A stretch of DNA of 46,411 bases from Myxococcales bacterium (GTDB taxonomy: Bacteria; Myxococcota; Myxococcia; Myxococcales; Myxococcaceae): assembly GCA_030681895.1 (NCBI GenBank), contig JAUXRI010000303.1, forward strand, positions 1 to 46,411. The letters are read 5' to 3'. The notes beneath the pieces were generated by a model. The model was not told where the DNA came from and did not search any database. It was given only the letters and a program-made list of their open reading frames with translations. Shown piece by piece: positions 14,910 to 23,005 of the stretch (position 1 is the stretch's first letter; each line of letters begins with the position of its first letter). The translations under genes were made by a program, and so were the position numbers.

Positions 14910-17192
14910 CTACAGCGAAAGCACCCACGCGAGCAGATCGTTGCGCTCTTCAGGAGTCAGCAGATCAGCGCGGCCATGCTTCGGAGCGTACTGCTCGACC
15001 GCAGCGCGCAGCGGGAACCGATCGCTGACCACCACGCGCCCGTCCGCGGCGACGCTGAGCCCGGCGAGCCCCGTCGTCAGCATCGGAAACACGTCCCACG
15101 AGCCCACGAGCGCTGGCGTGCCGAACCCTTCGAAGCGGCCGTTCTGCAGCTCGGTGCGAAGCGGCATGACGCGCGGCGTGCCGACGTCGATGAAACGATC
15201 GCGCGTCGCGAGATCCTGATCGGTCGTGAACTGGGGCGACGGGTGGCAGCCGGCGCAGGCCGCTTTCCCCTCGAAGAGCACCAGGCCGCGTCTCGGCGAG
15301 CCCACGGCGCCATCTGGGAGCGTGAGCGTCTCGGCTGGCGCACCGCTCGGGTCGACGAACGGGTTGGGGAGCGTCGGCACCAACGAGGTAAACAGCGTGA
15401 GCGCCTCGATCTCTTCCGGCGTCATCACCGGGTTCTGGTACCGATTGCGCGTGCCGACGACCTTGGCGGTCTCTCCGATGGAATGGGTCGACGCAGGCGT
15501 GAAGTAGGGAGGCGTCTCGCGGCTGCCTCGAACCGTCGTCGAGCGGTAGATGCGCATCGGCATCGTCTTCTCGAAGAGCACGCCTTCTCCGTGGCCCTCG
15601 AGGTGGCACGCATCGCACGTCATCGCGGTTCGGCCGAGATCGGCGAAGTAGAGGATCTGGCCGAGCCGGCGGGTGCGTTGAGCCAGCACGTCGACCACCG
15701 GCCACTGTCCCGTCCACGCCGCCTTGCTCTGCGCCGCCTTGCTGACGTCGATGGTCGCGACCGTTCCGGTGAACCGGTTGAGCACGAAGAGGGTCTTGCG
15801 ATCGGCCGAGAGCACCAGCGCCTTTGGGCCCGAGTGGAGCGACACTCCGGCGCGGCCCTTCACGTTGAACTCCTCGTCTGGAAGGACGTGGGGGAACCGA
15901 TCGGGCGGCGGCAGCGCGACCTCTTGAACGAGCGCCTTCGCGGCGTCGGCGTCGGACTTGCCGAGCTTCCTGGCGTCGATGATGCGCACCAGCCCGAGGC
16001 CGACGTCGGAGGCGTAGAGGAGGCCCGCGACGTCATCGAGCACCAGCGCCTCGGTGACGCCTGCGCCGAACCCGAGGTGACGCTTCCACGTGAAGCTGCT
16101 GCTCTTCTGGCCCTTCAGCGGCAGGCTCACCACCCCGACGCCGCCGTTCATGCTGACCTCCATCTTGTCGGGGTTGGGTCCGATGTTCGGTCCGATGCTC
16201 GAGACGAAGAGCTGGCCGGAAGCAGACGAGACGAGCGCGCGTGGGGCCTTGCCGTTCATCACGTACGAGCCGTACTTCTGCGTGGTGCCTCCGATGATCG
16301 GCGTGCCCGGCCCGGGCTGCGTCGCGCCGAGGACCTTGCCGGTCGCGGGGTCGAGCAGCTCGATTTCTCCAGTCTGAAGCGAGCCAACCGCGAGCCCAGC
16401 AGGCGTCAGCGCCATCGGCCGGGGGTTGGGCGCGAGCGGGCTGCGCCACAGCTCCTTGAAGCCGTTCTTCGAGTCGAGCGCGCTGACGGTGTCACGCGCA
16501 TGTTCTGCCAGGTAGATCGTGTCGCCAGCGGTGAGCAGCGATGCCACCAGGGCTGGTGCTGGAGCGCTGGTGATCGACGCCGGAGTCGCGGCGAGGTCGA
16601 TGACGCGAAGCTCGCTCGCGTAGAGGTGACCGACGACGACCGATGAAGCGCCAAGCGCCGTGAGCGCCGATGGGCCGTCGCCGACGCCGAGCCGCGTGAC
16701 CTTCTTCGTGGCCAGCTCCACCGCGTAGACGACGTCTTCCGTGGTGCTCGCCGCCACCAACCACTTCCCATCACGCGTCTGAACCATCGCGACGAGATCA
16801 GGGAAGCGGGTGTCGTTGATGAAACGAAGCTCGGTGCGGCCCGACGCGCCTTCGAGCGACACCTCGACGACCGACTCTGACATCGTGCCGAGGTCGACGC
16901 CTGCAGGGAGCCTGGTGAACGCGTGGCCGTCGTCCAGCACGACGAGCGGGAGGCGGAGCTTCGCTGGCGGCCCGAGCACCAGCGTGGTCGTCTTCGACAA
17001 CCCCGAGCCGGTGATCGTCAGCGGCGTGCTCGTCGCGTTCGTCACCATGCGAGGGCCAACGGTCTTCAGCACCGACTGCGGTGCGACTTCGGAGGAGGCG
17101 TCAGGAACCGCGACGGCGCGGCTGGTGTCGGCTCGCTGGCATCCCGCGGCGGCGATCAGCATCAACGAGAGGAGCAGTACATGTCGTTGCAT
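14910..17192 (-). CDS. Beta-propeller and di-heme cytochrome c lipoprotein
   Basis: A 760-residue lipoprotein (MQRHVLLLSLMLIAAAGC, Cys18). The N-terminal ~100 residues look like an IPT/TIG-type beta domain (TPLTITGSGLSKTTTLVLG). Residues ~120-510 read as a beta-propeller built of repeated 'LvlS.dg..lyv.......v..id' units. The C-terminal third is a di-heme cytochrome c of the MauG/cytochrome c peroxidase type: heme motif CDACH at 526-530 and CAGCH at 646-650. TPEEIEALTLFTSLVP and LTPEERNDLLAWVLSL are typical of that fold. It is probably a periplasmic or surface redox protein; the substrate is unknown. ATG 17192 is preferred over GTG 17204, which directly abuts its own AGGAG; the ATG has GAAGG at proper spacing. 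It is first in the minus-strand run and divergent from the Glt-like cluster. Confidence 0.85.
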   Translation of the reverse strand: MQRHVLLLSLMLIAAAGCQRADTSRAVAVPDASSEVAPQSVLKTVGPRMVTNATSTPLTITGSGLSKTTTLVLGPPAKLRLPLVVLDDGHAFTRLPAGVDLGTMSESVVEVSLEGASGRTELRFINDTRFPDLVAMVQTRDGKWLVAASTTEDVVYAVELATKKVTRLGVGDGPSALTALGASSVVVGHLYASELRVIDLAATPASITSAPAPALVASLLTAGDTIYLAEHARDTVSALDSKNGFKELWRSPLAPNPRPMALTPAGLAVGSLQTGEIELLDPATGKVLGATQPGPGTPIIGGTTQKYGSYVMNGKAPRALVSSASGQLFVSSIGPNIGPNPDKMEVSMNGGVGVVSLPLKGQKSSSFTWKRHLGFGAGVTEALVLDDVAGLLYASDVGLGLVRIIDARKLGKSDADAAKALVQEVALPPPDRFPHVLPDEEFNVKGRAGVSLHSGPKALVLSADRKTLFVLNRFTGTVATIDVSKAAQSKAAWTGQWPVVDVLAQRTRRLGQILYFADLGRTAMTCDACHLEGHGEGVLFEKTMPMRIYRSTTVRGSRETPPYFTPASTHSIGETAKVVGTRNRYQNPVMTPEEIEALTLFTSLVPTLPNPFVDPSGAPAETLTLPDGAVGSPRRGLVLFEGKAACAGCHPSPQFTTDQDLATRDRFIDVGTPRVMPLRTELQNGRFEGFGTPALVGSWDVFPMLTTGLAGLSVAADGRVVVSDRFPLRAAVEQYAPKHGRADLLTPEERNDLLAWVLSL

Positions 17193-17326
17193 TGGTGCCT
17201 TCACTCCTACACGGGTTTGCGCGCACTCAGAAACGCTGGCGGAAGTCGCTTCGACCGACGAGGAATGAGGCTATCGTGTACTCCTTGACCCCTCCGCACG
17301 CGCTTCGCTTAACTCCCGGACTCCAC
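17193..17326. promoter_or_regulatory. Divergent intergenic region between the two large gene runs
   Basis: These 134 bases separate the start of the minus-strand cytochrome/vWA run from the start of the plus-strand Glt-like run, so both leading promoters should lie here. I could not identify a convincing promoter box. The location is inferred from gene orientation only. Confidence 0.4.
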
Positions 17327-17665
17327 ATGCGCTCTTTCCTGTTCGTCGGATCTCTTCTCATCCTGATCGCTCATGCGGCCGAAGCCGGCCCGAAGAAGAA
17401 GCCGAAAGCTGCAGCGCCGGCGCCCGCCGCTGCGCCGGCAGCGATGCCCGGCCCGTCAGCAGAAGCAGCACCCGCAGCGGCTGATGGAGCGACTGGTGTT
17501 CGCGGCCCGACCCGCATCGACTTCGACGACCGCCTCATTCAGGGACAGAGCAACAAGTCTGGCGCCGTCTATCTCTACGATCGCAAGGAGCTGAAGGTGC
17601 GGTCGATGATCAAGAAGCGCGACAACTTCCGCGATGAAATCGTGGGCTCGCTCTACGACACCTGA
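17327..17665 (+). CDS. Small secreted protein, GltF/CglF-like
   Basis: A 112-residue exported protein: signal peptide MRSFLFVGSLLILIAHAAEA, then a Lys/Pro/Ala-rich linker (residues ~21-55). A compact charged C-terminal half follows: RIDFDDRLIQGQSNKSGAVY, LYDRKELKVRSMIKKRDNFR, ending GSLYDT. In Myxococcus the small GltF (CglF) gene neighbours gltG. This protein has the same size class, export signal and position immediately before a GltG-like gene, so I infer a GltF/NfsF-type component of an envelope machine. The assignment rests on context and general resemblance, not on a catalytic motif. The ribosome binding site before ATG 17327 is weak. The gap to the next gene is 54 bases. Confidence 0.65.
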   Translation: MRSFLFVGSLLILIAHAAEAGPKKKPKAAAPAPAAAPAAMPGPSAEAAPAAADGATGVRGPTRIDFDDRLIQGQSNKSGAVYLYDRKELKVRSMIKKRDNFRDEIVGSLYDT

Positions 17666-17719
17666 GCAAGGGCAGCACCGCGGCCCCCCGCATCTTTTCT
17701 TTCTGTGAAGGAGTCTCTC

Positions 17720-19951
17720 GTGAGTGGACAGCCCTCCGTCCTCCAGGTGGTCATCTTGCGGGACGGCCTGCTGGTCGGCACTGAAGTCTTCGTGCCCGGC
17801 CAGTACACCCTCGGGTCGAGTGACTCGGTCGATCTCCGACTCGACGACCCGTCGGTCGCCGAGACCCACGCCACGCTGTACTTCCAGAATGGGCGCGCCG
17901 CCATCCAGGACGCGGGCTCTGGCTCGGTGTTCGTGAACGGGCACCGCGTCAACGCGTGTGAAGTGCGCGCCGTCGACGAGATCGCGTGTGGCCCCTTCAC
18001 CCTCAAGGTCCGTGTCCTCGGGCAGAAGCCAACGGCGAAGCCTCCGCCGTCAGCCGAAGTCGCCGCGTTGCTCGGAAACCCACAACCTGCCGCGAAGCCC
18101 GTCGCTTCCGTTCCGTCGAAACCTCAGGCGCCCGCGCAGGCCAAAGGAACTCCAGCGACGGTCGTCTCGGCGCGACGCATGAACACCGCGCCGCAGAACG
18201 CCGACTCCGCCGTCACCGCGCGAGCGACCCCGCACCTGCGCCCCGTTCAACCGGTGCCGCTCGACGATCACGAAGAGAAGACCGAGAGCATCGCGCTGGG
18301 CGCCGAGCTGTTCGATCCGACGGGGCGCTCACGCGTTCCCGACCCGTTGATGACGGCGCTCATCGAGGAGCTCCCGCAGCGCCCACCTCCTCCGCCTGCT
18401 CCGTCGATTCCTTCGCCGCCGACGCAGCCTGCAACGCCGATCGCGCGGGCCGAAGCGAAGAAGCCTGCACCTGCACCAGCACCAGCGCCGATCGCGGCCG
18501 AGAAGCCCGCGAAGCACGGCCACGAGAAACATGGCCACGAGAAACATGGCCACGAGAAGCACGGCCACGAGAAGGCGGCTCCGCAGCAGCCAAAGCGGAC
18601 GGGCCACCGCGCGCGCCCCACCCCTTCGATTCCGCCTGCGGCCGACGGCAAGGGCAAGCCGCACCTCTTCGTCGAGCTCTACTGGGGCGAGACCCGCAAG
18701 TACGCCAGCTCGCACCCGAAGATCGACGACAAGAAGAAGCTGGTCGCCCGCGACGATGACAACGCGCCGCTCCCGCTCTGGGGCTTCGGCACCGAAGGCA
18801 GCGACTTCGTCTTCGCCGAGCAGAAGGGTGATCTCTTCCGCGTCTTCGTGCCCACCGCGGCGGCCGTCGAGCGCCGCGCCCAGGACGGCAACTTCTACCC
18901 CGTCGGCGCCGAGTCACTCGAGGTTGGCCCCGGCCAGCGCCGGTGCGTGACGCTCGGCACGGGTCACGCGATTCGTTTCTCGGGCGACAAGGAAATGACG
19001 CTCGTCGCCTACGTGCAGCCCGCGCTGCCGCGGCCCTTCGTCAACCCGCTCCGGAGCCTTCCGTGGCTGGTGCTCGCCTTCCTCGCGATGTTCGGGAGCG
19101 CCTTCATGGCGTTCGCGATCTACGCATTCCAGCCCGAGTCGGCCGACTTCAACGCCAAGAACGTTCCTCCGGTAGCGGTGCGCTTGATCGCGCCGCCGAA
19201 GAAGGAAGAGAAGAAGAAGATCGAAGAGAAGATCAAGCAGCTGAAGAAGGAAGAAAAGAAGAAGCCCGAGGCGAAGGTCGAGAAGCCCGTCGCCAAGCCG
19301 GTTCCGGCAGAGACGAAGAAGGCGCTCAAGTCGGTCGAGAAGCTGGTCGCCGCGGGTCCTGCCATGAAGGACCTGCTCGCCGCGGTCGACAAGCTCGGCT
19401 CGGGGCCCGGCGCGAAGAACGCGAAGAACGACTTCAAGCTCTCGGGCCTCATCGGCAAGGCGCCCATCGCGAACGCGGGCATCGGCACGTTCGGGCTTGG
19501 CGGCGGTGGTGGCGGCGGCATGGGCATCAAGGGCGCTGAGCTGCTGCGCGGCAAGGGCGGCGCGGGCATCGGCGCGCTCGGCGCTGGCAACATCGGCAAG
19601 GGCAAGGTCGGTGGCGCGGTGACGTCGGCCGTCAGCCGCAACATCGGAGCGCAGGGCACCATCGACAAGGAAGCCGTCGCCAAGGCGATCAACGCGCACC
19701 TGCACGAAGTGTCGAGCTGCTACGAGCGCGCGCTGCTGAAGGAGCCCGGCCTCGCCGGTAAGATCGTGCTCGAGTGGCAGATCACCACGTCGGGCGGCGT
19801 CGGCTTTGCGAAGACCAAGTCGTCGACGATGAGGAGCTCGGCCGTCGAAGGCTGCATCCTCAACTCGCTGAAGACCTGGCGCTTCCCACCGGCCAAGGGC
19901 GCGGGCGTCGTCATCACGTACCCGTTCATGTTCAACTCGGTCGGCTACTGA
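17720..19951 (+). CDS. gltG: GltG-like protein: FHA domain, one TM helix, TonB-like AgmX/PglI C-terminus
   Basis: A 743-residue inner-membrane protein. Domains in order: FHA-like (residues ~5-98), Pro/Ala-rich linker, four HGHEK repeats (266-285), a second cytoplasmic beta domain (KPHLFVELYWGETRKYASSH), one TM helix at ~447-470 (LPWLVLAFLAMFGSAFMAFA), a periplasmic Lys/Glu coiled coil, a Gly-rich stretch, and a TonB-like end (~655-743). That end is the AgmX/PglI C-terminal domain (VSSCYERALLKEPGLAGKIV, then LNSLKTWRFPPAKG). GltG in Myxococcus transmits force or signal from the inner-membrane motor through the periplasm to outer-membrane partners. GTG 17720 is chosen over GTG 17705 because AAGGAG lies 6 bases upstream of it. 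The FHA domain has LGSS in place of the usual Gly-Arg, so phosphothreonine binding is doubtful. The motor genes themselves are not in the window. Confidence 0.82.
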   Translation: MSGQPSVLQVVILRDGLLVGTEVFVPGQYTLGSSDSVDLRLDDPSVAETHATLYFQNGRAAIQDAGSGSVFVNGHRVNACEVRAVDEIACGPFTLKVRVLGQKPTAKPPPSAEVAALLGNPQPAAKPVASVPSKPQAPAQAKGTPATVVSARRMNTAPQNADSAVTARATPHLRPVQPVPLDDHEEKTESIALGAELFDPTGRSRVPDPLMTALIEELPQRPPPPPAPSIPSPPTQPATPIARAEAKKPAPAPAPAPIAAEKPAKHGHEKHGHEKHGHEKHGHEKAAPQQPKRTGHRARPTPSIPPAADGKGKPHLFVELYWGETRKYASSHPKIDDKKKLVARDDDNAPLPLWGFGTEGSDFVFAEQKGDLFRVFVPTAAAVERRAQDGNFYPVGAESLEVGPGQRRCVTLGTGHAIRFSGDKEMTLVAYVQPALPRPFVNPLRSLPWLVLAFLAMFGSAFMAFAIYAFQPESADFNAKNVPPVAVRLIAPPKKEEKKKIEEKIKQLKKEEKKKPEAKVEKPVAKPVPAETKKALKSVEKLVAAGPAMKDLLAAVDKLGSGPGAKNAKNDFKLSGLIGKAPIANAGIGTFGLGGGGGGGMGIKGAELLRGKGGAGIGALGAGNIGKGKVGGAVTSAVSRNIGAQGTIDKEAVAKAINAHLHEVSSCYERALLKEPGLAGKIVLEWQITTSGGVGFAKTKSSTMRSSAVEGCILNSLKTWRFPPAKGAGVVITYPFMFNSVGY
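18515..18574 (+). repeat. Four tandem 15-bp units encoding HGHEK
   Basis: The unit CAYGGCCACGAGAAR occurs four times in tandem and encodes (His-Gly-His-Glu-Lys)x4 in the cytoplasmic linker of the GltG-like protein. Variation is limited to third codon positions. The unit length is a multiple of three, so copy-number change would keep the frame. Confidence 0.9.
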
Positions 19952-19966
19952 GGTTGCCGAAACCCG

Positions 19967-20002
19967 GTTGAACGCCAGAAATCCTCTCTCATGGCGTTCA
20001 GC
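19967..20002 (+). terminator. Hairpin after the GltG-like gene
   Basis: GTTGAACGCCA and TGGCGTTCAGC form an 11-bp stem with one G-U pair around a 14-base loop, 15 bases after the stop codon. There is no T-run after it. It may attenuate transcription between the FHA gene and the barrel-TPR run that begins at 20131, or protect an mRNA end. Confidence 0.4.
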
Positions 20003-20130
20003 CTCGACGACCTTGCGCGACAATCGACGGGTTCGGCGTTTTCCCGTTCTCTTTCACGGCCTGCAGCCTATGTTCACGGCCGTTTTCTCGGCGCTCGCGC
20101 TTGCTGGCGATGGGACGCGGGAGGGGTGAC

Positions 20131-20772
20131 GTGTACAGAGCGATAGTCGCACTGAGTTTGATGGCGCCGGTCCTGGCGTGGGGCCAGAGTGAACTCCTCG
20201 ACGTCCCGCCGAGCAGCGTCAACGCGCTGCAGGACCGGGCGTACCGGCTCCAGAACGAGTTCACCGTGATGGTGGGCCTGCTGCCATCAGACCCGTACAC
20301 CAAGGGCCTGTACGCGCAGGGCGGCTACGCCTTTCACTTCGGCGACTACTTCGGCATTCAGGCGCGCGGGGCGTACTCGCTCTCGCTGCCGACGTCGCTG
20401 CGCCAACAGCTCGAGCGCGACTTCGTCGTGTTGCCGACGGCCTTCACCCGCGTGCTCTTCTTCGCCGGCGGCGACGTCATCTTCCGCCCGCTCTACGGAA
20501 AGCTCTCGGTGCTCAACAAGAGCGTGGTGCACGGTGAGGTGCACCTGCTCGCCGGTGGGAGCGCGTTCGGCTTCACCGATGGGCTCACGCCGTCGCTCCG
20601 TCCAGCCGTGAATCTTGGTGGTGGCGGGCGCCTGTTCCTCGGGCGAAACGCCAGCCTTCGCCTCGACGTCGTCAACCACATCGTGCTCGCGGCCCCCGGC
20701 GCGATGTCAGGCATCACCAACGTGCTGGCCATCAGCTTCGGCCTCGCGGTCAACTTCGGAGGGACGGAATGA
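20131..20772 (+). CDS. Outer-membrane beta-barrel protein (Glt/Nfs barrel type, copy 1)
   Basis: A 213-residue exported barrel: signal peptide ending APVLAWGQ, then alternating amphipathic strands, ending in the outer-membrane signature ISFGLAVNFGG. It is clearly paralogous to the next gene, sharing ALQDRAYRLQNEF, RPLYGKLSVLNKS and VVHGEVHLLAGG with matching spacing. This belongs to the small myxobacterial outer-membrane barrel family ('outer membrane beta-barrel domain'), which includes the GltA/GltB/GltH and NfsA/NfsB components. GTG 20131 is chosen because GGGAGGGG lies just upstream and the signal peptide then begins directly; the in-frame codons before it do not look coding. The stop overlaps the next ATG by four bases. 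The 178 bases before it hold the hairpin and probably a promoter. Confidence 0.78.
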   Translation: MYRAIVALSLMAPVLAWGQSELLDVPPSSVNALQDRAYRLQNEFTVMVGLLPSDPYTKGLYAQGGYAFHFGDYFGIQARGAYSLSLPTSLRQQLERDFVVLPTAFTRVLFFAGGDVIFRPLYGKLSVLNKSVVHGEVHLLAGGSAFGFTDGLTPSLRPAVNLGGGGRLFLGRNASLRLDVVNHIVLAAPGAMSGITNVLAISFGLAVNFGGTE

Positions 20773-21419
20773 TGCACCTTCGAAGCTCCATGACGGCGCT
20801 CGCGGTCTCGGCGCTCCTGGTATCGGGCGCAGCGCTGGCCCAGACGCAGGAACTCGAGAACCCCGGCGTCACCTCGGCCATTCAAGACCGGCCCTACCGC
20901 ATGCAGCACGAGCTCGACCTCTGGGTCGGCGTGCTGCCGCTCGACGCCTTCTACGTCGGCGTCTACACGCAGATCAGCTACGTCTACCACTTCAGCGATC
21001 GGTTCGCGTGGCAGGTGGGCCGCGGCGCCTATGGGCTCGCTGCACGAACGCCGCTGCGTGGTGAGCTCGAGCGCACCTTCGGCGTGCAGCCGACGGCCAA
21101 CGACGAGGTGCAGTTCTTCGTCGGCTCCGACGTGATGTGGAAGCCGCTCTACGGGAAGCTCGCGGTGCTCAACCGCGCGGTGATTCACGGCGAGGTGCAC
21201 CTGCTCGGTGGCGCCACCCTCTTCCGCTTCACGAACTCCGGGTTCCGGCCGGGCATCAACCTCGGTGGCGGTGGCCGCATCTTCGTCAACCGCTACGTGA
21301 GCTTCCGCCTCGACATGACCCACAACATCGTCATCCCGACGGGTGGAGGAACGACGAGCTTCAGCAACGTGATGACCGTCAACTTCGCCCTCGCGCTCAA
21401 CTTCGGTGGGAACGACTGA
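20769..21419 (+). CDS. Outer-membrane beta-barrel protein (Glt/Nfs barrel type, copy 2)
   Basis: A 216-residue paralogue of the preceding barrel. The signal peptide (SMTALAVSALLVSGAALAQ) is followed by SAIQDRPYRMQHELDLWVG, KPLYGKLAVLNRAVIHGE, and a last strand VNFALALNFGG. Two adjacent paralogous barrels followed by a TPR gene is also the arrangement of gltB-gltA-gltC in Myxococcus. The ATG overlaps the upstream stop (ATGA) and a second ATG follows directly; GGAGGG precedes both. Its stop shares a base with the next start (TGATG), so the barrels and the TPR protein are probably made in fixed ratio. It could form a heteromeric outer-membrane platform with copy 1 (inference). Confidence 0.78.
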   Translation: MMHLRSSMTALAVSALLVSGAALAQTQELENPGVTSAIQDRPYRMQHELDLWVGVLPLDAFYVGVYTQISYVYHFSDRFAWQVGRGAYGLAARTPLRGELERTFGVQPTANDEVQFFVGSDVMWKPLYGKLAVLNRAVIHGEVHLLGGATLFRFTNSGFRPGINLGGGGRIFVNRYVSFRLDMTHNIVIPTGGGTTSFSNVMTVNFALALNFGGND

Positions 21420-23005
21420 TGGGTACCGCCACTCGACTGATGGCCCTGAGCTGCTGTCTTCTTTCCTTCGCGGTCCTCGCCCAGGCCGCGGCGAAGCCGG
21501 CCGATCCGGTGACCGGTGAGCCCGGTGCTCCGGCCGCTGCTGCGAACGATGGTGGTGTCGGCAACGTCACGGCCGCGACGGCCAACGGCTCGGGTGCAGC
21601 GCCTGTCGCCGGGCCCGCACCGGCGCCGAAGAAGATCGACCCGAAGCTCTTCGATGACGCACTCAACGACTACTTCGCCGGCCGCCCACGCGAAGCCGCG
21701 CCCAAGCTGTTCGAGTACACCGAGGGCGTTCCGTCGACCGACGAGAACTACGCGTGGGCCCAGTACTTCCTCGCGCGCTCGCTGATCGAGCTCAAGCTGT
21801 TCCACGGCGGCGCCGTCTACTTGGCGCGTATCGCCCGAGAGCGCACCAACCCCGCCGTGCTGACCAAGGCGCTCGAAGAGCTCCAGCTGCTCACCGATCG
21901 GCCGCACGACGAGGTGATGATCGACGAGCAGGTGTTCGGCGCGCTCGACCTCGGGTTCCTGCCTGCCGAGGTCGCGGGCTACGCGCACTACCAGCAGGGC
22001 CTGGTCGACCTGCGCGTCGGCAACGAGCGCTGGGCGTCGACACACTTCTCGAAGCTGCCCGAAGGCGGCACCGAGGCCTCGCGCGCGAAGTACGCGATGC
22101 TGGTGACGCGCCTGAAGCAGGCCAAGAAGGATCTGCCCAAGGAGATGATCGAGCAGTTCTTCGAGCTCGCGAAGGACGAGAAGCTGACCCAGGACGCGCG
22201 CAACGACGCGATGCTGGCCGTGGCGCGTCTTCGTTACGAGCTCGGCGACTTCCCTGGCGCGCTCGAGGCGTACAACCTGGTCAAGCTGCCGTCGCTCGAT
22301 CCCGGCCGCGCGGCGCTCTACCTCGAAGAAGCGTGGACTCGATACCAGCTGGGCCAGGTGCACGCGGCGATGGGTCTGCTCACTACCCTCGACGCGCCGA
22401 GCTTCCGTGAGGAGTTTTTGCCGGACAAGTTCCTCCTCAAGGCGCTCATCTACCGCGACCTCTGCCACTACCTGCCGGCGAAGCGGTCGGCGAAAGAGCT
22501 CACGCGGCGGTACTCCGACTCGCTCGAGGCCGTTCGCGAGCGTGACGATCTGACCCGCGATCCCCGACTCCTCCGCGCGGCCTCGGCCCGCGGGAGCACC
22601 CGGCGCGCACGGCAGTTCCTCGAGTCGGTCGAGCTCGAAGCGGAGCTGCTCGGGCGCTTCGCAGGCTCGTTCGGTGAGCGCATGTTCGGCTACATGACGC
22701 GCGTGTACGATCTCTCGCGTGCCGAGGGCGTGCGCGTGTACCAGCAGCGCCTCACCGAGTCGGTCCGCGTCGAAGCCGACAAGCTCCTGCGCGCGGCCGA
22801 ACAGGTGCGCCTCATGGAGTACGAGGTCGGCCTCAAGCTGTACGAGCGCGTGAAGAAGGGCTCGAAGCTCGTGGCGCTGCTCGAAGAAGAGGCGCTCAAG
22901 CCCAACCAGGTGTCGTTCAAGTTCGCCGACGAGTACTGGAACGACGAGCTGCGCACGTACCGGTTCTCGCTCAAGTCCAGGTGCATCGAGGAGACGGCCC
23001 GATGA
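21419..23005 (+). CDS. Periplasmic TPR protein, GltC/NfsC-like
   Basis: A 528-residue exported protein: signal peptide up to about VLAQAAA, then a 45-residue Ala/Gly/Pro-rich linker. An all-helical body follows with tetratricopeptide-like pairs (FDDALNDYFAGRPREAAPKL, YAWAQYFLARSLIELKLFHG, ARLRYELGDFPGALEAYNLV) and a C-terminal coiled segment (RLTESVRVEADKLLRAAEQV). Following two paralogous barrels directly, it occupies the position of gltC, a soluble periplasmic component of the gliding machine. I infer that role from order and fold; no catalytic motif is visible. The start is fixed by TGATG coupling to the barrel gene, and its own stop overlaps the next ATG (ATGA). Confidence 0.75.
   Translation: MGTATRLMALSCCLLSFAVLAQAAAKPADPVTGEPGAPAAAANDGGVGNVTAATANGSGAAPVAGPAPAPKKIDPKLFDDALNDYFAGRPREAAPKLFEYTEGVPSTDENYAWAQYFLARSLIELKLFHGGAVYLARIARERTNPAVLTKALEELQLLTDRPHDEVMIDEQVFGALDLGFLPAEVAGYAHYQQGLVDLRVGNERWASTHFSKLPEGGTEASRAKYAMLVTRLKQAKKDLPKEMIEQFFELAKDEKLTQDARNDAMLAVARLRYELGDFPGALEAYNLVKLPSLDPGRAALYLEEAWTRYQLGQVHAAMGLLTTLDAPSFREEFLPDKFLLKALIYRDLCHYLPAKRSAKELTRRYSDSLEAVRERDDLTRDPRLLRAASARGSTRRARQFLESVELEAELLGRFAGSFGERMFGYMTRVYDLSRAEGVRVYQQRLTESVRVEADKLLRAAEQVRLMEYEVGLKLYERVKKGSKLVALLEEEALKPNQVSFKFADEYWNDELRTYRFSLKSRCIEETAR

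Noticed and set aside
14976..16646. 556-codon plus-strand open frame
   Set aside because: Antisense to the cytochrome gene, which has two CXXCH motifs and a lipobox; the shadow has none.
17285..17314. TTGACC and TTAACT as a sigma-70 promoter for the GltF-like gene
   Set aside because: The -10 match is only three of six and would leave almost no 5' leader before ATG 17327.
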